A stretch of DNA of 64,000 nucleotides from Segatella copri (GTDB lineage Bacteria; Bacteroidota; Bacteroidia; Bacteroidales; Bacteroidaceae): positions 558,001 through 622,000 of the forward strand of contig NZ_JAPDUW010000001.1 in the NCBI RefSeq assembly GCF_026015295.1, in the 5' to 3' direction. The notes beneath the pieces were generated by a model. The model was not told where the DNA came from and did no database searches. It worked only from the letters and a program-made list of their open reading frames with translations. Position numbers and translations under genes: made by a program. Of this stretch, positions 25,770 to 34,800 are shown one piece after another; the first letter of the stretch is position 1, and each line of letters opens with the position of its first letter.

Positions 25770-26651
25770 TTACTCTTTTACCTTTAATAGCACGATTCTC
25801 GAGCCGAGATTCAATATCACTACCACGAAAAACAGCAGGAAGGCGGCAAACATCAGGGCGCTGTCATAAAGCGGAACCGAAAGCATTTCACCATAATTAT
25901 TGGCGATGAGTGCCGGTATCGGGTAGCAGGCATCGAGCACGCTTCCCGGAACAATGGCGAGGTTTCCGCACACCATCAGTACAGCTATCGTTTCGCCCAG
26001 CGTTCGGCTCAGCGCCAAGACTACAGCGGCAATCATTCCCGGTCGTGCCTTTCTCAGCACAACATGCTTGATGGTTTGCCATTGTGTAGCGCCCAGCGAG
26101 AGCGAAGCTTCTCTCAAATCTGTTGATATGTTATCGAATATCTCCATAAACAGGCTCACCAGAAGCGGGATGATCATCACGCTCAATACGATGCCGCCCG
26201 CCAGAACCGTATATCCCGAAGAAAATTCCACGAAGAGGGGAGCTACGTGTTTCGAAACCCAAGGCACGATGAGTAGGCTCCCCCATACGCCATAGATGAC
26301 GGAAGGCAATCCGGCTAGAATATCGAGCAGCGGATATACGTATTTCCGGATGCTGCGGTGGGCGTATTCCGTGAGATAGATGGCCATGAGCAGGGAGATG
26401 GGGAGAGCGATGAGAATGGCGAGTGCCGTACACCAGAAGGTGCCGGCGAGGAAAGGCAGGAATCCGAACTTGCCTTCCATCGGTCGCCAGTTGCTCTCCG
26501 TGAGGAGTTCCCACAGATTATACTGGCTCAATATCGGTTCCGACTTGATAAACAGTCCCACCGCCATGATGATTACCAGGAATATGGAGGCGATGGTCAA
26601 GAGAAACATCACCTGTCCTGCTATCTTATCCTTTGCTATTCTATAATCCAT
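25770..26651 (-). CDS. PstC-like ABC transporter permease
   Basis: Six predicted membrane helices with the permease loop REASLSLGATQWQTIKHVVL (about residues 185-205). Length of 293 residues is typical of PstC. A Walker-type ATPase or a PhoU gene does not follow, unlike most phosphate operons. It starts 12 bases after a 27-codon membrane ORF and 150 bases after cysH on the same strand. Function is inferred as the second permease of a sulfur oxyanion importer. Confidence 0.85.
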   Translation of the reverse strand: MDYRIAKDKIAGQVMFLLTIASIFLVIIMAVGLFIKSEPILSQYNLWELLTESNWRPMEGKFGFLPFLAGTFWCTALAILIALPISLLMAIYLTEYAHRSIRKYVYPLLDILAGLPSVIYGVWGSLLIVPWVSKHVAPLFVEFSSGYTVLAGGIVLSVMIIPLLVSLFMEIFDNISTDLREASLSLGATQWQTIKHVVLRKARPGMIAAVVLALSRTLGETIAVLMVCGNLAIVPGSVLDACYPIPALIANNYGEMLSVPLYDSALMFAAFLLFFVVVILNLGSRIVLLKVKE

Positions 26652-26663
26652 ACTCGTATTTTA

Positions 26664-26747
26664 TTATCCAAGCAGGCTAACGCCCAATCCCAACAGCAGG
26701 AATGCCGCTGCCTCCAAGATATTGATGATTAAATTCTTCATGCTCAT
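26664..26747 (-). CDS. 27-residue single-helix membrane protein in the cys operon
   Basis: ATG at 26747 encodes MSMKNLIINILEAAAFLLLG followed by LGVSLLG and TAA: a short basic start and one hydrophobic helix. It lies 50 bases after cysH and 12 bases before the pstC-like gene on the same strand, where a coding frame of just this kind would be easy to miss. No family is recognised. By analogy with other tiny operon-encoded membrane proteins such as KdpF it might stabilise the permease. That role is a guess. Confidence 0.45.
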   Translation of the reverse strand: MSMKNLIINILEAAAFLLLGLGVSLLG

Positions 26748-26797
26748 TCCCTTCCTAAAACATTTGAATTCTTCACTCTTCGTTCTTCACTTAAAAC

Positions 26798-27523
26798 CTA
26801 GCTTCTCTGATGCAATCCGCATTCGCGATGTTCCGGCGATTCCCACCACCATCTTCCGGCTCGGATATCCTCGCCTGGCTTGATGGCTCTTGTACAAGGT
26901 TGGCAACCGATGCTCGGATATCCCTTGTCCTGCAGCTTGTTATAAGGCACATGGTGCTTTTTTACATATTGCTCCACATCCTCTTCGCTCCAGTTGATGA
27001 GCGGGTTCACCTTAATCAGGTTATGAATGTCGTCCCATTCCACTACCTGCATATCCTTGCGGGTTACGCTCTGCTGCTTTCTCAATCCGCAGATCCATAC
27101 ATCCAGTCCCTGCATTGCCCGCTTCAGCGGTTCCAGTTTTCTTACCTGGCAGCAGCGGTGTCGGCTTTCTATCGAATTATAGAAGAGGTTGATGCCCTCT
27201 TCCTTCACCATCTGCTGCACCGCCTCATAGTTTGGGAAGAACACTTCCAGGTTGATGCCATACGTCATGTTGGTCTTGTCGATGAGCTGGTAGGTCTCCG
27301 GGAAGAGTCTGCCTGTATCGAGTGTGAAGATGCGGGCAGATTTATCCGTCTTCACGATGATGTCGGTAAGCGTCTGGTCCTCGATGCTGAGGGAAGAAGA
27401 AAGAGCGATGCGCCCTTTGAATGCCTGAAGGAAATAACCGACAATATCCTCGGCAGGCGCATCGCTGAATTTCTTATTGAGTTCCGGAACCAAATCCTTT
27501 ATATTACTTTGAACTTTGATCAT
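26798..27523 (-). CDS. cysH: Assimilatory APS reductase (CysH family, iron-sulfur type)
   Basis: It reduces adenylyl sulfate to sulfite. The nucleotide-binding region SSSLSIEDQTLTD, the cysteine pairs RCCQVRK and GCQPC that ligate a [4Fe-4S] cluster, and the catalytic ECGLH near the C-terminus are all present. The paired cysteines mark the APS-using type, which needs no CysC kinase. None is found in the window, so the pathway is complete without it. Third gene of the operon; the 69-base gap before it is filled with AACATTCAAC-type repeats. Length of 241 residues is normal. Confidence 0.93.
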   Translation of the reverse strand: MIKVQSNIKDLVPELNKKFSDAPAEDIVGYFLQAFKGRIALSSSLSIEDQTLTDIIVKTDKSARIFTLDTGRLFPETYQLIDKTNMTYGINLEVFFPNYEAVQQMVKEEGINLFYNSIESRHRCCQVRKLEPLKRAMQGLDVWICGLRKQQSVTRKDMQVVEWDDIHNLIKVNPLINWSEEDVEQYVKKHHVPYNKLQDKGYPSIGCQPCTRAIKPGEDIRAGRWWWESPEHRECGLHQRS

Positions 27524-27544
27524 TGAACTTTGAACTTTATGATT

Positions 27545-27597
27545 ACTCTATATTACTTTGAACATTCAACATTCAACATTTAACATTCAACATTATT
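27545..27597. repeat. AACATTCAAC-type low-complexity repeat in the cysN-cysH gap
   Basis: Four to five consecutive CATTCAA/CATTTAA words sit between cysN and cysH and touch the cysN stop. Same family as 28862-29014 and 57127-57240. Confidence 0.7.
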
Positions 27598-28858
27598 TAA
27601 TAAGTCCCGCTCCCACGGTCTCGTTTGTATCCGGGTCGATGAAGATGAGGCTGCCTGTTACCTTATTCTCCGTATATTTATCGAATACCAATGGGTTGGC
27701 GGTGTGGATGGTGATTTCGGCAATATCGTTCATCTTTAATTCCGATACACCCTCTTCCTTCTCCAGCGTGTTGATATTGCGGCGATAGTTGATGCTGCGA
27801 ATCAAACCCTGGGTTTCGAAGGTGGCCTGACGAACTACGTATTTGTTTCTTACGGCAGCAGGGCGCTCGTTGAACCAGCAGACATCCAGCGTGATATCCT
27901 GTTCGATGCTAGGCTGCTTCTCATCTGCCTTTACGAGGGTGTCGCCACGCGAAATGTCGATGTCATCGTTCAGCGTCAGAGTAATGCTCATAGGGGCATA
28001 AGCCTCCTCCAAGTGCTCCTCTACGAAGTCGATGCTCTTCACGGTGCTCTCCGTGCCCGATGGCAATACTCTTATCTTATCGCCCGGACGGATGATGCCG
28101 CCACTCACTCTGCCCGCATAACCGCGGTAGTCAGGGAACTGGCTGCTGATAGGACGAATCACATACTGTACAGGGAAACGGAAGAAATCGCTCACCGTCT
28201 TATGACCTACCGGAACGGTCTCCAGATAGTTCAGCAGGGTAGGTCCCTCATACCAAGGAGTCTTCTCACTCTTGTTCACCACGTTGTCGCCATCCTTGGC
28301 GCTGATAGGGATAAACACCACGTTCTTGATATCCAATGCCTCCGACATTTTCTTGTAGTCGGCAACAATCTTGTCGTATACATCTTTACAGAAATCAACC
28401 AGATCCATCTTGTTGATAGCCACCAGGATATGTGGTATACCGAGCAGCGAAGAAATATAGCTGTGGCGCACGGTCTGCTCCAGTACGCCATGACGTGCAT
28501 CAATCAGAATGATGCTCAGGTCGGCAGTACTTGCACCTGTTACCATGTTGCGGGTATACTGAATATGTCCCGGAGTATCAGCGATGATAAACTTGCGCTT
28601 CGGTGTAGCGAAATAGCGGTAAGCCACATCGATGGTGATGCCCTGTTCACGCTCAGCACGGAGACCATCCGTTAGCAAAGCCAGGTTCACTTCTTCATTA
28701 CCGCGGCTCTTGCTAGCAGCCTCCACCGCCTCCAACTGGTCTTCGAAAATCGACTTGCTGTCATAAAGCAATCTTCCTATCAAAGTACTCTTTCCATCGT
28801 CCACGCTGCCCGCAGTAGAGAAGCGGAGCAGCTCCATATCTAAATAACCTCTATCCAT
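27593..28858 (-). CDS. cysN: Sulfate adenylyltransferase large subunit (GTPase)
   Basis: An EF-Tu-like GTPase that drives APS formation by CysD. Motifs are GSVDDGKSTLIGRLLYD (P-loop, about residue 16), DTPGHIQYTRNM and NKMDLVD. It has 421 residues with the domain 2 and 3 barrels and no fused CysC kinase. It lies downstream of cysD across a 158-base repeat-bearing gap. Confidence 0.95.
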   Translation of the reverse strand: MDRGYLDMELLRFSTAGSVDDGKSTLIGRLLYDSKSIFEDQLEAVEAASKSRGNEEVNLALLTDGLRAEREQGITIDVAYRYFATPKRKFIIADTPGHIQYTRNMVTGASTADLSIILIDARHGVLEQTVRHSYISSLLGIPHILVAINKMDLVDFCKDVYDKIVADYKKMSEALDIKNVVFIPISAKDGDNVVNKSEKTPWYEGPTLLNYLETVPVGHKTVSDFFRFPVQYVIRPISSQFPDYRGYAGRVSGGIIRPGDKIRVLPSGTESTVKSIDFVEEHLEEAYAPMSITLTLNDDIDISRGDTLVKADEKQPSIEQDITLDVCWFNERPAAVRNKYVVRQATFETQGLIRSINYRRNINTLEKEEGVSELKMNDIAEITIHTANPLVFDKYTENKVTGSLIFIDPDTNETVGAGLIK

Positions 28859-28861
28859 GTT

Positions 28862-29014
28862 TCTTTTAATGTTAAGTGTTAAATGTTAAATGGGCTAGCG
28901 CCCTCACCTTCACCTTGATTTAAATGTTAAGTGTTAAATGTTAAGTGTTAAGTTGTTTGCTGTATATGACTGCTATGCTAATTCAACATTCAACATTTAA
29001 CATTCAACATTGAA
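28862..29014. repeat. Inverted AACATTCAAC-type element in the cysD-cysN gap
   Basis: The left part is TGTTAAGTGTTAAATGTTAA-like and the right part TTCAACATTCAACATTTAAC-like. These are imperfectly complementary and enclose GGGCTAGCGCCC, a small hairpin. The same plan occurs at 57127-57240. Confidence 0.7.
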
Positions 29015-29016
29015 AA

Positions 29017-29922
29017 TTAGAAGTATCCCGCCTTCTTGCGGTCTTCCATTGCCGTTTCGCTTCGCTTGTCATCGGCTCTTCCTCCACGTTCAGTAACGCG
29101 TGTAGAAGCAATCTCGTCGATGATATCCGCTACGGTTGTCGCCTTCGATTCCGTGAGTCCGGTGCAGGTAATGTCACCGATGGTGCGGCAGCGAACCAGC
29201 TTCTTTACCACTTCTTCTGTAGGCTTGCGCTTGATGCAAGGCAGGGCTGCGAGCCACTGTCCGTCGCGGTTGAATACCTCTCTTTCGTGGGTGAAGTAGA
29301 GCGAAGGCATCGGAATGTTCTCCAGGAAGATATACTGCCATACATCCATCTCCGTCCAGTTGGAGATAGGGAACACACGGAAGTGTTCGCCCATGTTCTT
29401 TCTGCCGTTGAAGATGTTCCAGAGTTCTGGGCGCTGGTTCTTCGGATTCCATTGTCCGAACTCGTCACGATGACTGAAGAAGCGTTCCTTGGCACGCGCC
29501 TTCTCCTCATCTCTTCGGGCACCACCGATGGCTGCATCGAATTTATATTCCTCCAGGGTATCGAGCAGGGTAGTGGTCTGCAGTTTGTTGCGGGAAGCAT
29601 AATAACCCGTTTCTTCCTTCACTCGTCCCTTGTCGATGCTTTCCTGCACGCTGCCCACGATGAGTTCGGCTCCGAGTTTCTTCGCCAGTTCATCACGATA
29701 CTGGATGGTTTCCTCAAAGTTATGTCCCGTGTCGATGTGCAACAGAGGGAATGGAATCTTCGCCGGATAGAAAGCCTTGTAGGCGAGATATGTTATCACG
29801 ATAGAATCCTTGCCACCCGAAAAGAGAATGACTGGACGCTCGAACTGGGCAGCTACTTCGCGGAGCACGTAGATAGATTCTGCCTCCAGTTCCTTGAGAT
29901 GTTTGATAGTCTTATTGTCCAT
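29017..29922 (-). CDS. cysD: Sulfate adenylyltransferase small subunit
   Basis: An ATP-pyrophosphatase domain with the PP-loop FSGGKDSIVITYLAYKAF (about residue 34) and the conserved LHIDTGHNFEETIQYRDELA. It has 301 residues and ends in the GYF typical of CysD. It makes APS from sulfate and ATP with CysN in the cytoplasm. First gene of the minus-strand operon cysD-cysN-cysH-smORF-pstC-pstA. Its promoter carries the shared GGTATTGCCC element. Confidence 0.95.
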   Translation of the reverse strand: MDNKTIKHLKELEAESIYVLREVAAQFERPVILFSGGKDSIVITYLAYKAFYPAKIPFPLLHIDTGHNFEETIQYRDELAKKLGAELIVGSVQESIDKGRVKEETGYYASRNKLQTTTLLDTLEEYKFDAAIGGARRDEEKARAKERFFSHRDEFGQWNPKNQRPELWNIFNGRKNMGEHFRVFPISNWTEMDVWQYIFLENIPMPSLYFTHEREVFNRDGQWLAALPCIKRKPTEEVVKKLVRCRTIGDITCTGLTESKATTVADIIDEIASTRVTERGGRADDKRSETAMEDRKKAGYF

Positions 29923-29955
29923 AATCTATGTCTTTTTTTATTATTATTTTCTGGG

Positions 29956-29992
29956 TGCAAAGGTACTGCGATTTCCCCACTTGGGCAATACC
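29956..29992 (-). promoter_or_regulatory. cysD promoter with shared sulfur-regulon element
   Basis: Read on the minus strand: GGTATTGCCC (29992-29983), 17 bases, TACCTTTGCA (29965-29956). ATTG serves as the -33 element at 20-base spacing. The same arrangement precedes the pstB-like and pstS-like genes. Confidence 0.75.
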
Positions 29993-30032
29993 ACATGGGG
30001 AGTAAAAAGACTACCATACAGGGAGTAAAGAA

Positions 30033-30074
30033 CATACCATACATTTGGTATAAGGCTGCCAAACGTATGGTATG
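30033..30074. promoter_or_regulatory. Inverted repeat upstream of the cysD promoter
   Basis: CATACCATAC (30033-30042) and GTATGGTATG (30065-30074) are perfect complements. A GGTAT half-site lies between them. CATACC and GGTAT words also recur in the pstB-pstS intergenic region, so these may be regulator sites. Confidence 0.55.
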
Positions 30075-30096
30075 TATGATGGATTAGAATATGTAT

Positions 30097-30118
30097 CCTA
30101 TATATAATAAGGTGTAAT
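30097..30118. repeat. 22-bp element shared with the pstB leader
   Basis: Identical over 22 bases to 55333-55354 (contains TATATAATAAGGTGTAAT), with a close variant at 55523-55540. Together with the operator sites it fills the 29923-30228 gap between cysD and the divergent AlbA_2 gene. Confidence 0.75.
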
Positions 30119-30198
30119 TGGTATAGACCAATTAAAATAGTATCTTCATTTTATTGCTAAATAATTATAAAGAAGTTGTTAGTATCAAATAAAAAGAG

Positions 30199-30206
30199 TA
30201 TATTTG
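30199..30206 (+). promoter_or_regulatory. -7 element TATATTTG of the AlbA_2 gene
   Basis: A consensus TAnnTTTG 23 bases before the start of the gene at 30229. Confidence 0.65.
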
Positions 30207-30228
30207 TACGATATAAAATTAATAAATC

Positions 30229-31752
30229 ATGGCATTACCGATAAATATAGAAAGCCTTCTTAGTGGAAGTGCAGTAGAAAGCAACCAGCTTGAATACAAG
30301 GAAGGTTGGAATCCAGATACAATATATCGTAGCATCTGTGCCTTTGCCAATGATTTTGAAGACACTGGTGGTGGGTATATCATTGTTGGTGTAAAGGAAG
30401 AACGCGGTCATGCTGTTCGTCCTGTTTTAGGTGTTAATCCTAATTTGATAGAACAGATAGAGAAGGATATGGTTGGTTACAATAATCTTATCCGTCCATA
30501 CTATCAACCTCGTCTTTTCATTGAAGAGGTTGATGGCAAGACTATTCTTGTAATCAAAGTGACGGCAGGAGAACGCCGTCCATATAAGGTGCCTGATCGT
30601 ATTACTGCAAAGCAGAAGGACTTCAACTATTATATCCGCTATAATAGTAGTAGCATTGTGCCGAAAGATGAGTATGAACGTGAGCTGATAAATTTGGCTA
30701 ATCGTACTCCTTTTGACGACCGTGGCAATGATCAGATAAGTCTTAGGGATATTTCGGCTACTTTGTTGAGAGACTTTCTTGTTGAAGTAGGTAGTGATTT
30801 GGCTGATCAAGATCTATCGGGTGAAAACTTGAAAATAGTTCTTGACCAAATGGACTTGTTGGAAACTACACCAGAAGGCTTCAAGGTCAAGAATGTTGCT
30901 GCGATGATGTTCTGTGAGCATCCTGAGAAATTCTTCAAAATGACCCAGGTTGAAATCGTGATATTCCCTAAGGGGAGATTACAAGATCCTGATAATATGA
31001 TAGAGGTTGCACCGATAAGGGGTTGTGTGCCTAAGATGATTCGTGATACGATGAATTATCTCAAGACAAATATTATTCAGAAGACAATTCATAAGCCAGA
31101 GAATACAGAACGTTCCGTTGTTACATATAATTATCCTTATCAAGCTTTGGAAGAAGCTGTCGTAAACAGCCTTTATCATCGCAGTTATATTGAAAGAGAA
31201 CCTGTTGAGATAACTATCGAACCAGATAAGATTAGTATTCTCAATTTTGGAGGACCTAATCACACAATATCTATGCAGGCTATAAAAGAAGCTCGTATGC
31301 TTCGTTCTCGTCGATACACAAACCGCCGATTGGGAGAGTTCTTAAAGGAATTGAATTTGACAGAGGGTAGAGCTACGGGGATTCCTACTATTCAGCAGAA
31401 GTTGCAGGAAAACGGTTCGCCTCGTGCAATAATTGAGACCGATGAGGAACGTACATATTTCTTAATAGATATACCATGTAATTTAGACTATATCGGTGTG
31501 CCTATTGGTAAAGAATGCAAGAAAGAATGCAAGAAAGAATGCAAGAAAGAACTGTCTGAATTACAGATGCTTATCATGGGTGCGTTGTCTGAGAATGCTA
31601 AGTTAACAATACCAGAATTAGCAAGAAAGATGGGCATATCTGCAAGAAAGATTTCTCAGGAACTAAAGTCTTTACAGGAAGTATTTCAGGTCTTGAAACG
31701 TGAAGGAGGTCGTAAGAATGGTTATTGGGTAGTATTGGATAATGACGTGTAA
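30229..31752 (+). CDS. AlbA_2/Schlafen-like ATP-binding protein with C-terminal winged helix
   Basis: Residues 15-150 form an AlbA_2 (Schlafen-type) domain (SNQLEYKEGWNPDTIYRSI, GGGYIIVGVKEERG). A region of the HATPase_c_4 kind follows (about residues 290-420, with 'EEAVVNSLYHRSYIEREPVE'). A C-terminal winged helix (TIPELARKMGISARKISQEL) completes it. An in-frame 12-bp unit (AAAGAATGCAAG) is repeated three times at 31510-31545, encoding KECKKECKKECK as a linker. These proteins are often called transcriptional regulators, but their role is unclear. It is divergent from cysD and could conceivably act there; its AT-rich codon use differs from the cys genes. Confidence 0.78.
   Translation: MALPINIESLLSGSAVESNQLEYKEGWNPDTIYRSICAFANDFEDTGGGYIIVGVKEERGHAVRPVLGVNPNLIEQIEKDMVGYNNLIRPYYQPRLFIEEVDGKTILVIKVTAGERRPYKVPDRITAKQKDFNYYIRYNSSSIVPKDEYERELINLANRTPFDDRGNDQISLRDISATLLRDFLVEVGSDLADQDLSGENLKIVLDQMDLLETTPEGFKVKNVAAMMFCEHPEKFFKMTQVEIVIFPKGRLQDPDNMIEVAPIRGCVPKMIRDTMNYLKTNIIQKTIHKPENTERSVVTYNYPYQALEEAVVNSLYHRSYIEREPVEITIEPDKISILNFGGPNHTISMQAIKEARMLRSRRYTNRRLGEFLKELNLTEGRATGIPTIQQKLQENGSPRAIIETDEERTYFLIDIPCNLDYIGVPIGKECKKECKKECKKELSELQMLIMGALSENAKLTIPELARKMGISARKISQELKSLQEVFQVLKREGGRKNGYWVVLDNDV
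31510..31545 (+). repeat. 12-bp in-frame tandem repeat, three copies
   Basis: AAAGAATGCAAG three times without mismatch, in the linker before the winged helix of the AlbA_2 protein. Copy-number change would add or remove KECK-like units without a frameshift. Confidence 0.85.
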
Positions 31753-31781
31753 AACGTATTATAAAATACATATATTTCTGT

Positions 31782-31849
31782 ACGATAGCAAGTGCTTTCT
31801 AAAGTAACTCGAATGGTTTGGAGTTATTCAGAGCATAACTTGCTATCGT
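31782..31849. terminator. Hairpin between the AlbA_2 gene and sbcC
   Basis: ACGATAGCAAGT (31782-31793) pairs with ACTTGCTATCGT (31838-31849), with a further inner stem (AGTAACTC/GAGTTATT). It separates two convergent genes. There is no clear T-tract. Confidence 0.5.
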
Positions 31850-31865
31850 CAGATATTTCGTTCTG

Positions 31866-34800
31866 TTACGGATAGATCTCGATATGGCTGCTGCCGGAGT
31901 TGCCATTCTTGATAATCCTTATCTGGGTGGTGATGCGCTCGCTCATCGTGTCGGTATGACTGATGACGCCCACCTTCTTGCCTTGCGAACTTTGCAGCAT
32001 GGCGAGGGAGTCGATGACGGTGGCTAGGGTATCGGGGTCGAGGGTTCCGAAGCCTTCGTCGATGAACAGATTCTCGAAGGAGATGTTGCGGGAGGATAAT
32101 GCCGACAGGCCCAAGGCGAGACCGAGACTCACGATGAAGGTTTCGCCACCTGATAGGGAGGTGGTGTCTCGGATATCGTCGGCACGGTCGTGGTCGATGA
32201 CTCGGATGCCCAGCGAATGCTTTACCTGCTGCAGTTCGTAGCGGCTGTTGAACTTTCTGATTTCCTGGTTGGCGTGCGCTATCAGGAAACTGAGTGTGTA
32301 GCATTGGGCTATCTTGCGCAGCGTCTTTCCGTCTGCTCCGATGGCATCCGTAATGGCTGTCCAGTCATCCTTTTCCTGTGTTACGAGTTGCAGAGCCTCA
32401 GCCTTGTCACCCAACTGCTTCACGGCTTCCTGGTGGTTCTGCATCCTGGCGTTGGCAGCAATCAGTTCGTTGCGCTGGCTTCTCTCCTGATACTCCTGCT
32501 GAATGGTCAAGAGAGCATCACGGGTTTGGGCAGGCTGATGTTCCAAGTGCTGCTGATGCGCCTTTTCTGCGCTCTGGTAAAGGGCGGTAGTTGAAGCCAC
32601 GGCTTTCTCCTTTTCGTCCTTTTCCCGTCGGATAGTGTTCCAGTCTTCGGCAGAGTGAAGCATCTCCCGGATGGTGTTTCGGTCGATAAGGCTTGGTTCG
32701 ATACTTCTTTCCTCGATGCCTTCCTCTTCGGAGTCTTTTCCTTCGATGCTCTTTTCTTCAAGCTGCTTGTTATATTCCTCAATCCAAAGGTCGAGTTCCT
32801 TTTCCTTCGTTTGCAGATTCTCTTTCATCGTTTTGTTCTGAGACAGCATGGTTTGATGCGAACCTTTACTGTTGGCGAGTTCAGCCTTCAGTTTGTTGAT
32901 GTTCTCGTTCTGAGTATCAGCTGCTTTCGTAGCCTCATCCTTTGCTGCTGTCAGTCTTTGTTCTGCCGCATCGGGCTCTTCTCCATTCAGAATCTGCTTG
33001 TATTTCTCCTGCCATTCCTCCATTTCCTTCTTGGTACTATTCCATGCCTGAAGGGCTTTCCCGTAAGCCTCCTCTTTGCTCTTTTTCTGCGAAGCAAGGT
33101 TGATGGTAAGTGCTTTTTGCTCAGCTAGTTTTGTGGCGCAGGTTGATGTGTTTTCTTGGGCTTTATTCTGTATAGTAGAAGCCTTGCTTTCATACGCAGC
33201 TTCATCCTTCACAGCCTTGTCCTTGAGTTGCGTCAGCCGTTCTATCTCTTTCTGAATCTTGTTAAAGAGGCTCAGTTTGCTGCTCGCATCTTTCGCCTTG
33301 TTTTCATAGATAGGCAAGAGCAATTTCAGTTCTGCCTCTGCCTTTGGAATCTTTGGATACTGGGCGATGAGCGCCTTCCATTCCTCTTCGTAAGTTGCGA
33401 TTTCACCCGACAGCTTTTCCTGTTGTTTCTGGAGCGTCTGTACTTCGCCATCGTTCTGTTTTCTTTCGCCGGAAAGATCCTTCTCCTCTTTCTGCTGCAG
33501 TTTCAGTAGATCCTCCTTGGCTTTCAGAAGTTGAGAGAGTTCCGTGGTGGCTTCCACAAACTGTCTGTTGTCGGTATGATAAGGATGGGTCGTGCTGCCA
33601 CAGAGCGGACAAGGCTTGCCTTCGGTCAGGTTGGCACGATGAATCTCCCATTTCTCACTCACCATGAGGGTATAGGCATTTCTCAGCGTCAGGGTCTCTT
33701 GGGTCAGCGCCTCGATGGTCAACTTGCTCAGCGCTTCATCTATCTCTGCGTTTCTCTTGTCCAAGACCAGGATGCGCTCCTCATTCTTCAGCTTTTCTGT
33801 TGTGGCAGCATCGAGATGAGCCACAACCTTGATGGCTTGCTGGACATCCTGCAGTTTCCTGTCGGCTACAGTCTTGCTGTTCTGCAGTTCCTCTATATTC
33901 TGTCCGGCAGTCTTATTTCTTTCCTTCTCCCAAGCCTGTTCTGCGGCTTGCGTCGCTTCGTGCAGAACCTGTTTCTGCTTGGCAATCTCTTCATTTGTCG
34001 TTTTGAGGGCAAGGTTTGCTTTCTCCGTTTCGGCTTCCCATTTTTGGATGTTTCGGGCGTTTTCCTCCACGTCTTTCTGGGCAGTTAGATTCTCTTTCTG
34101 CGCCAACTCCAATGCCTCTTTCTTTTCTTTCAGATTCGGCATCGCCGCTTCCATTTTTGTTTTCAGCGCTCTTGCTTCAGCGATGACCGGCAGCGCCTTT
34201 TCCAGCTGTTCCTGTGCCTTGCTTACTGCTTCCTTCAGACTGGCGAGAGTTTTCTCGCTTTCGCTGATGGCAGACTCTTGACTTTTGATGTTTGCTTCCG
34301 CTTTCAGAATGTTTTCTTCCTGCTCTTGGATGCTTTGCGTCTGTCGCTCTACTTCCTGCAGCAGGTTGACGGCAGGCTGTACTTCATCGTGCAACTGCAG
34401 ACGGAGAATCTGGGCTTGCATCGCTTTAATGGCATCTGCTGCTTGCTCCATATCTGTCTGGCAGATAGCGATTTGTTTTATTTGCTTATCGTTTTCCTCA
34501 AACCATTGCAGGTCTTTCGAAATGGCTTGCAACTGGCTGTCGAGTTCCTTCTCAGCCTTTTCCAACCGGGCGATTTCCTCCTTCAGTTGGGCAAGTTCTT
34601 CATCGTTCAGCAGGTTCTGTTTTACGGCTTCCACCGATGCTGCCATCTGGTTGTAGGCATCCGTCGCCTGGTCTTTCGCCTTCTTGATTTCAGTAGCGAT
34701 GTTCGTATAAGTTTCCTCGCATCCGATGAGTTTTTCCAGAAGTTCGTACCGCTCGTTTTCCTTTGCCGTCAGGAAGTTGGCAAACGAGCCTTGGGCGATG

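Noticed and set aside
24904..26651. Plain phosphate-uptake operon reading of pstA-pstC
   Set aside because: They are in a cysDNH operon, lack pstB/phoU beside them, and share their promoter motif with the sulfite reductase operon. A phosphate role is not excluded but is the weaker reading.
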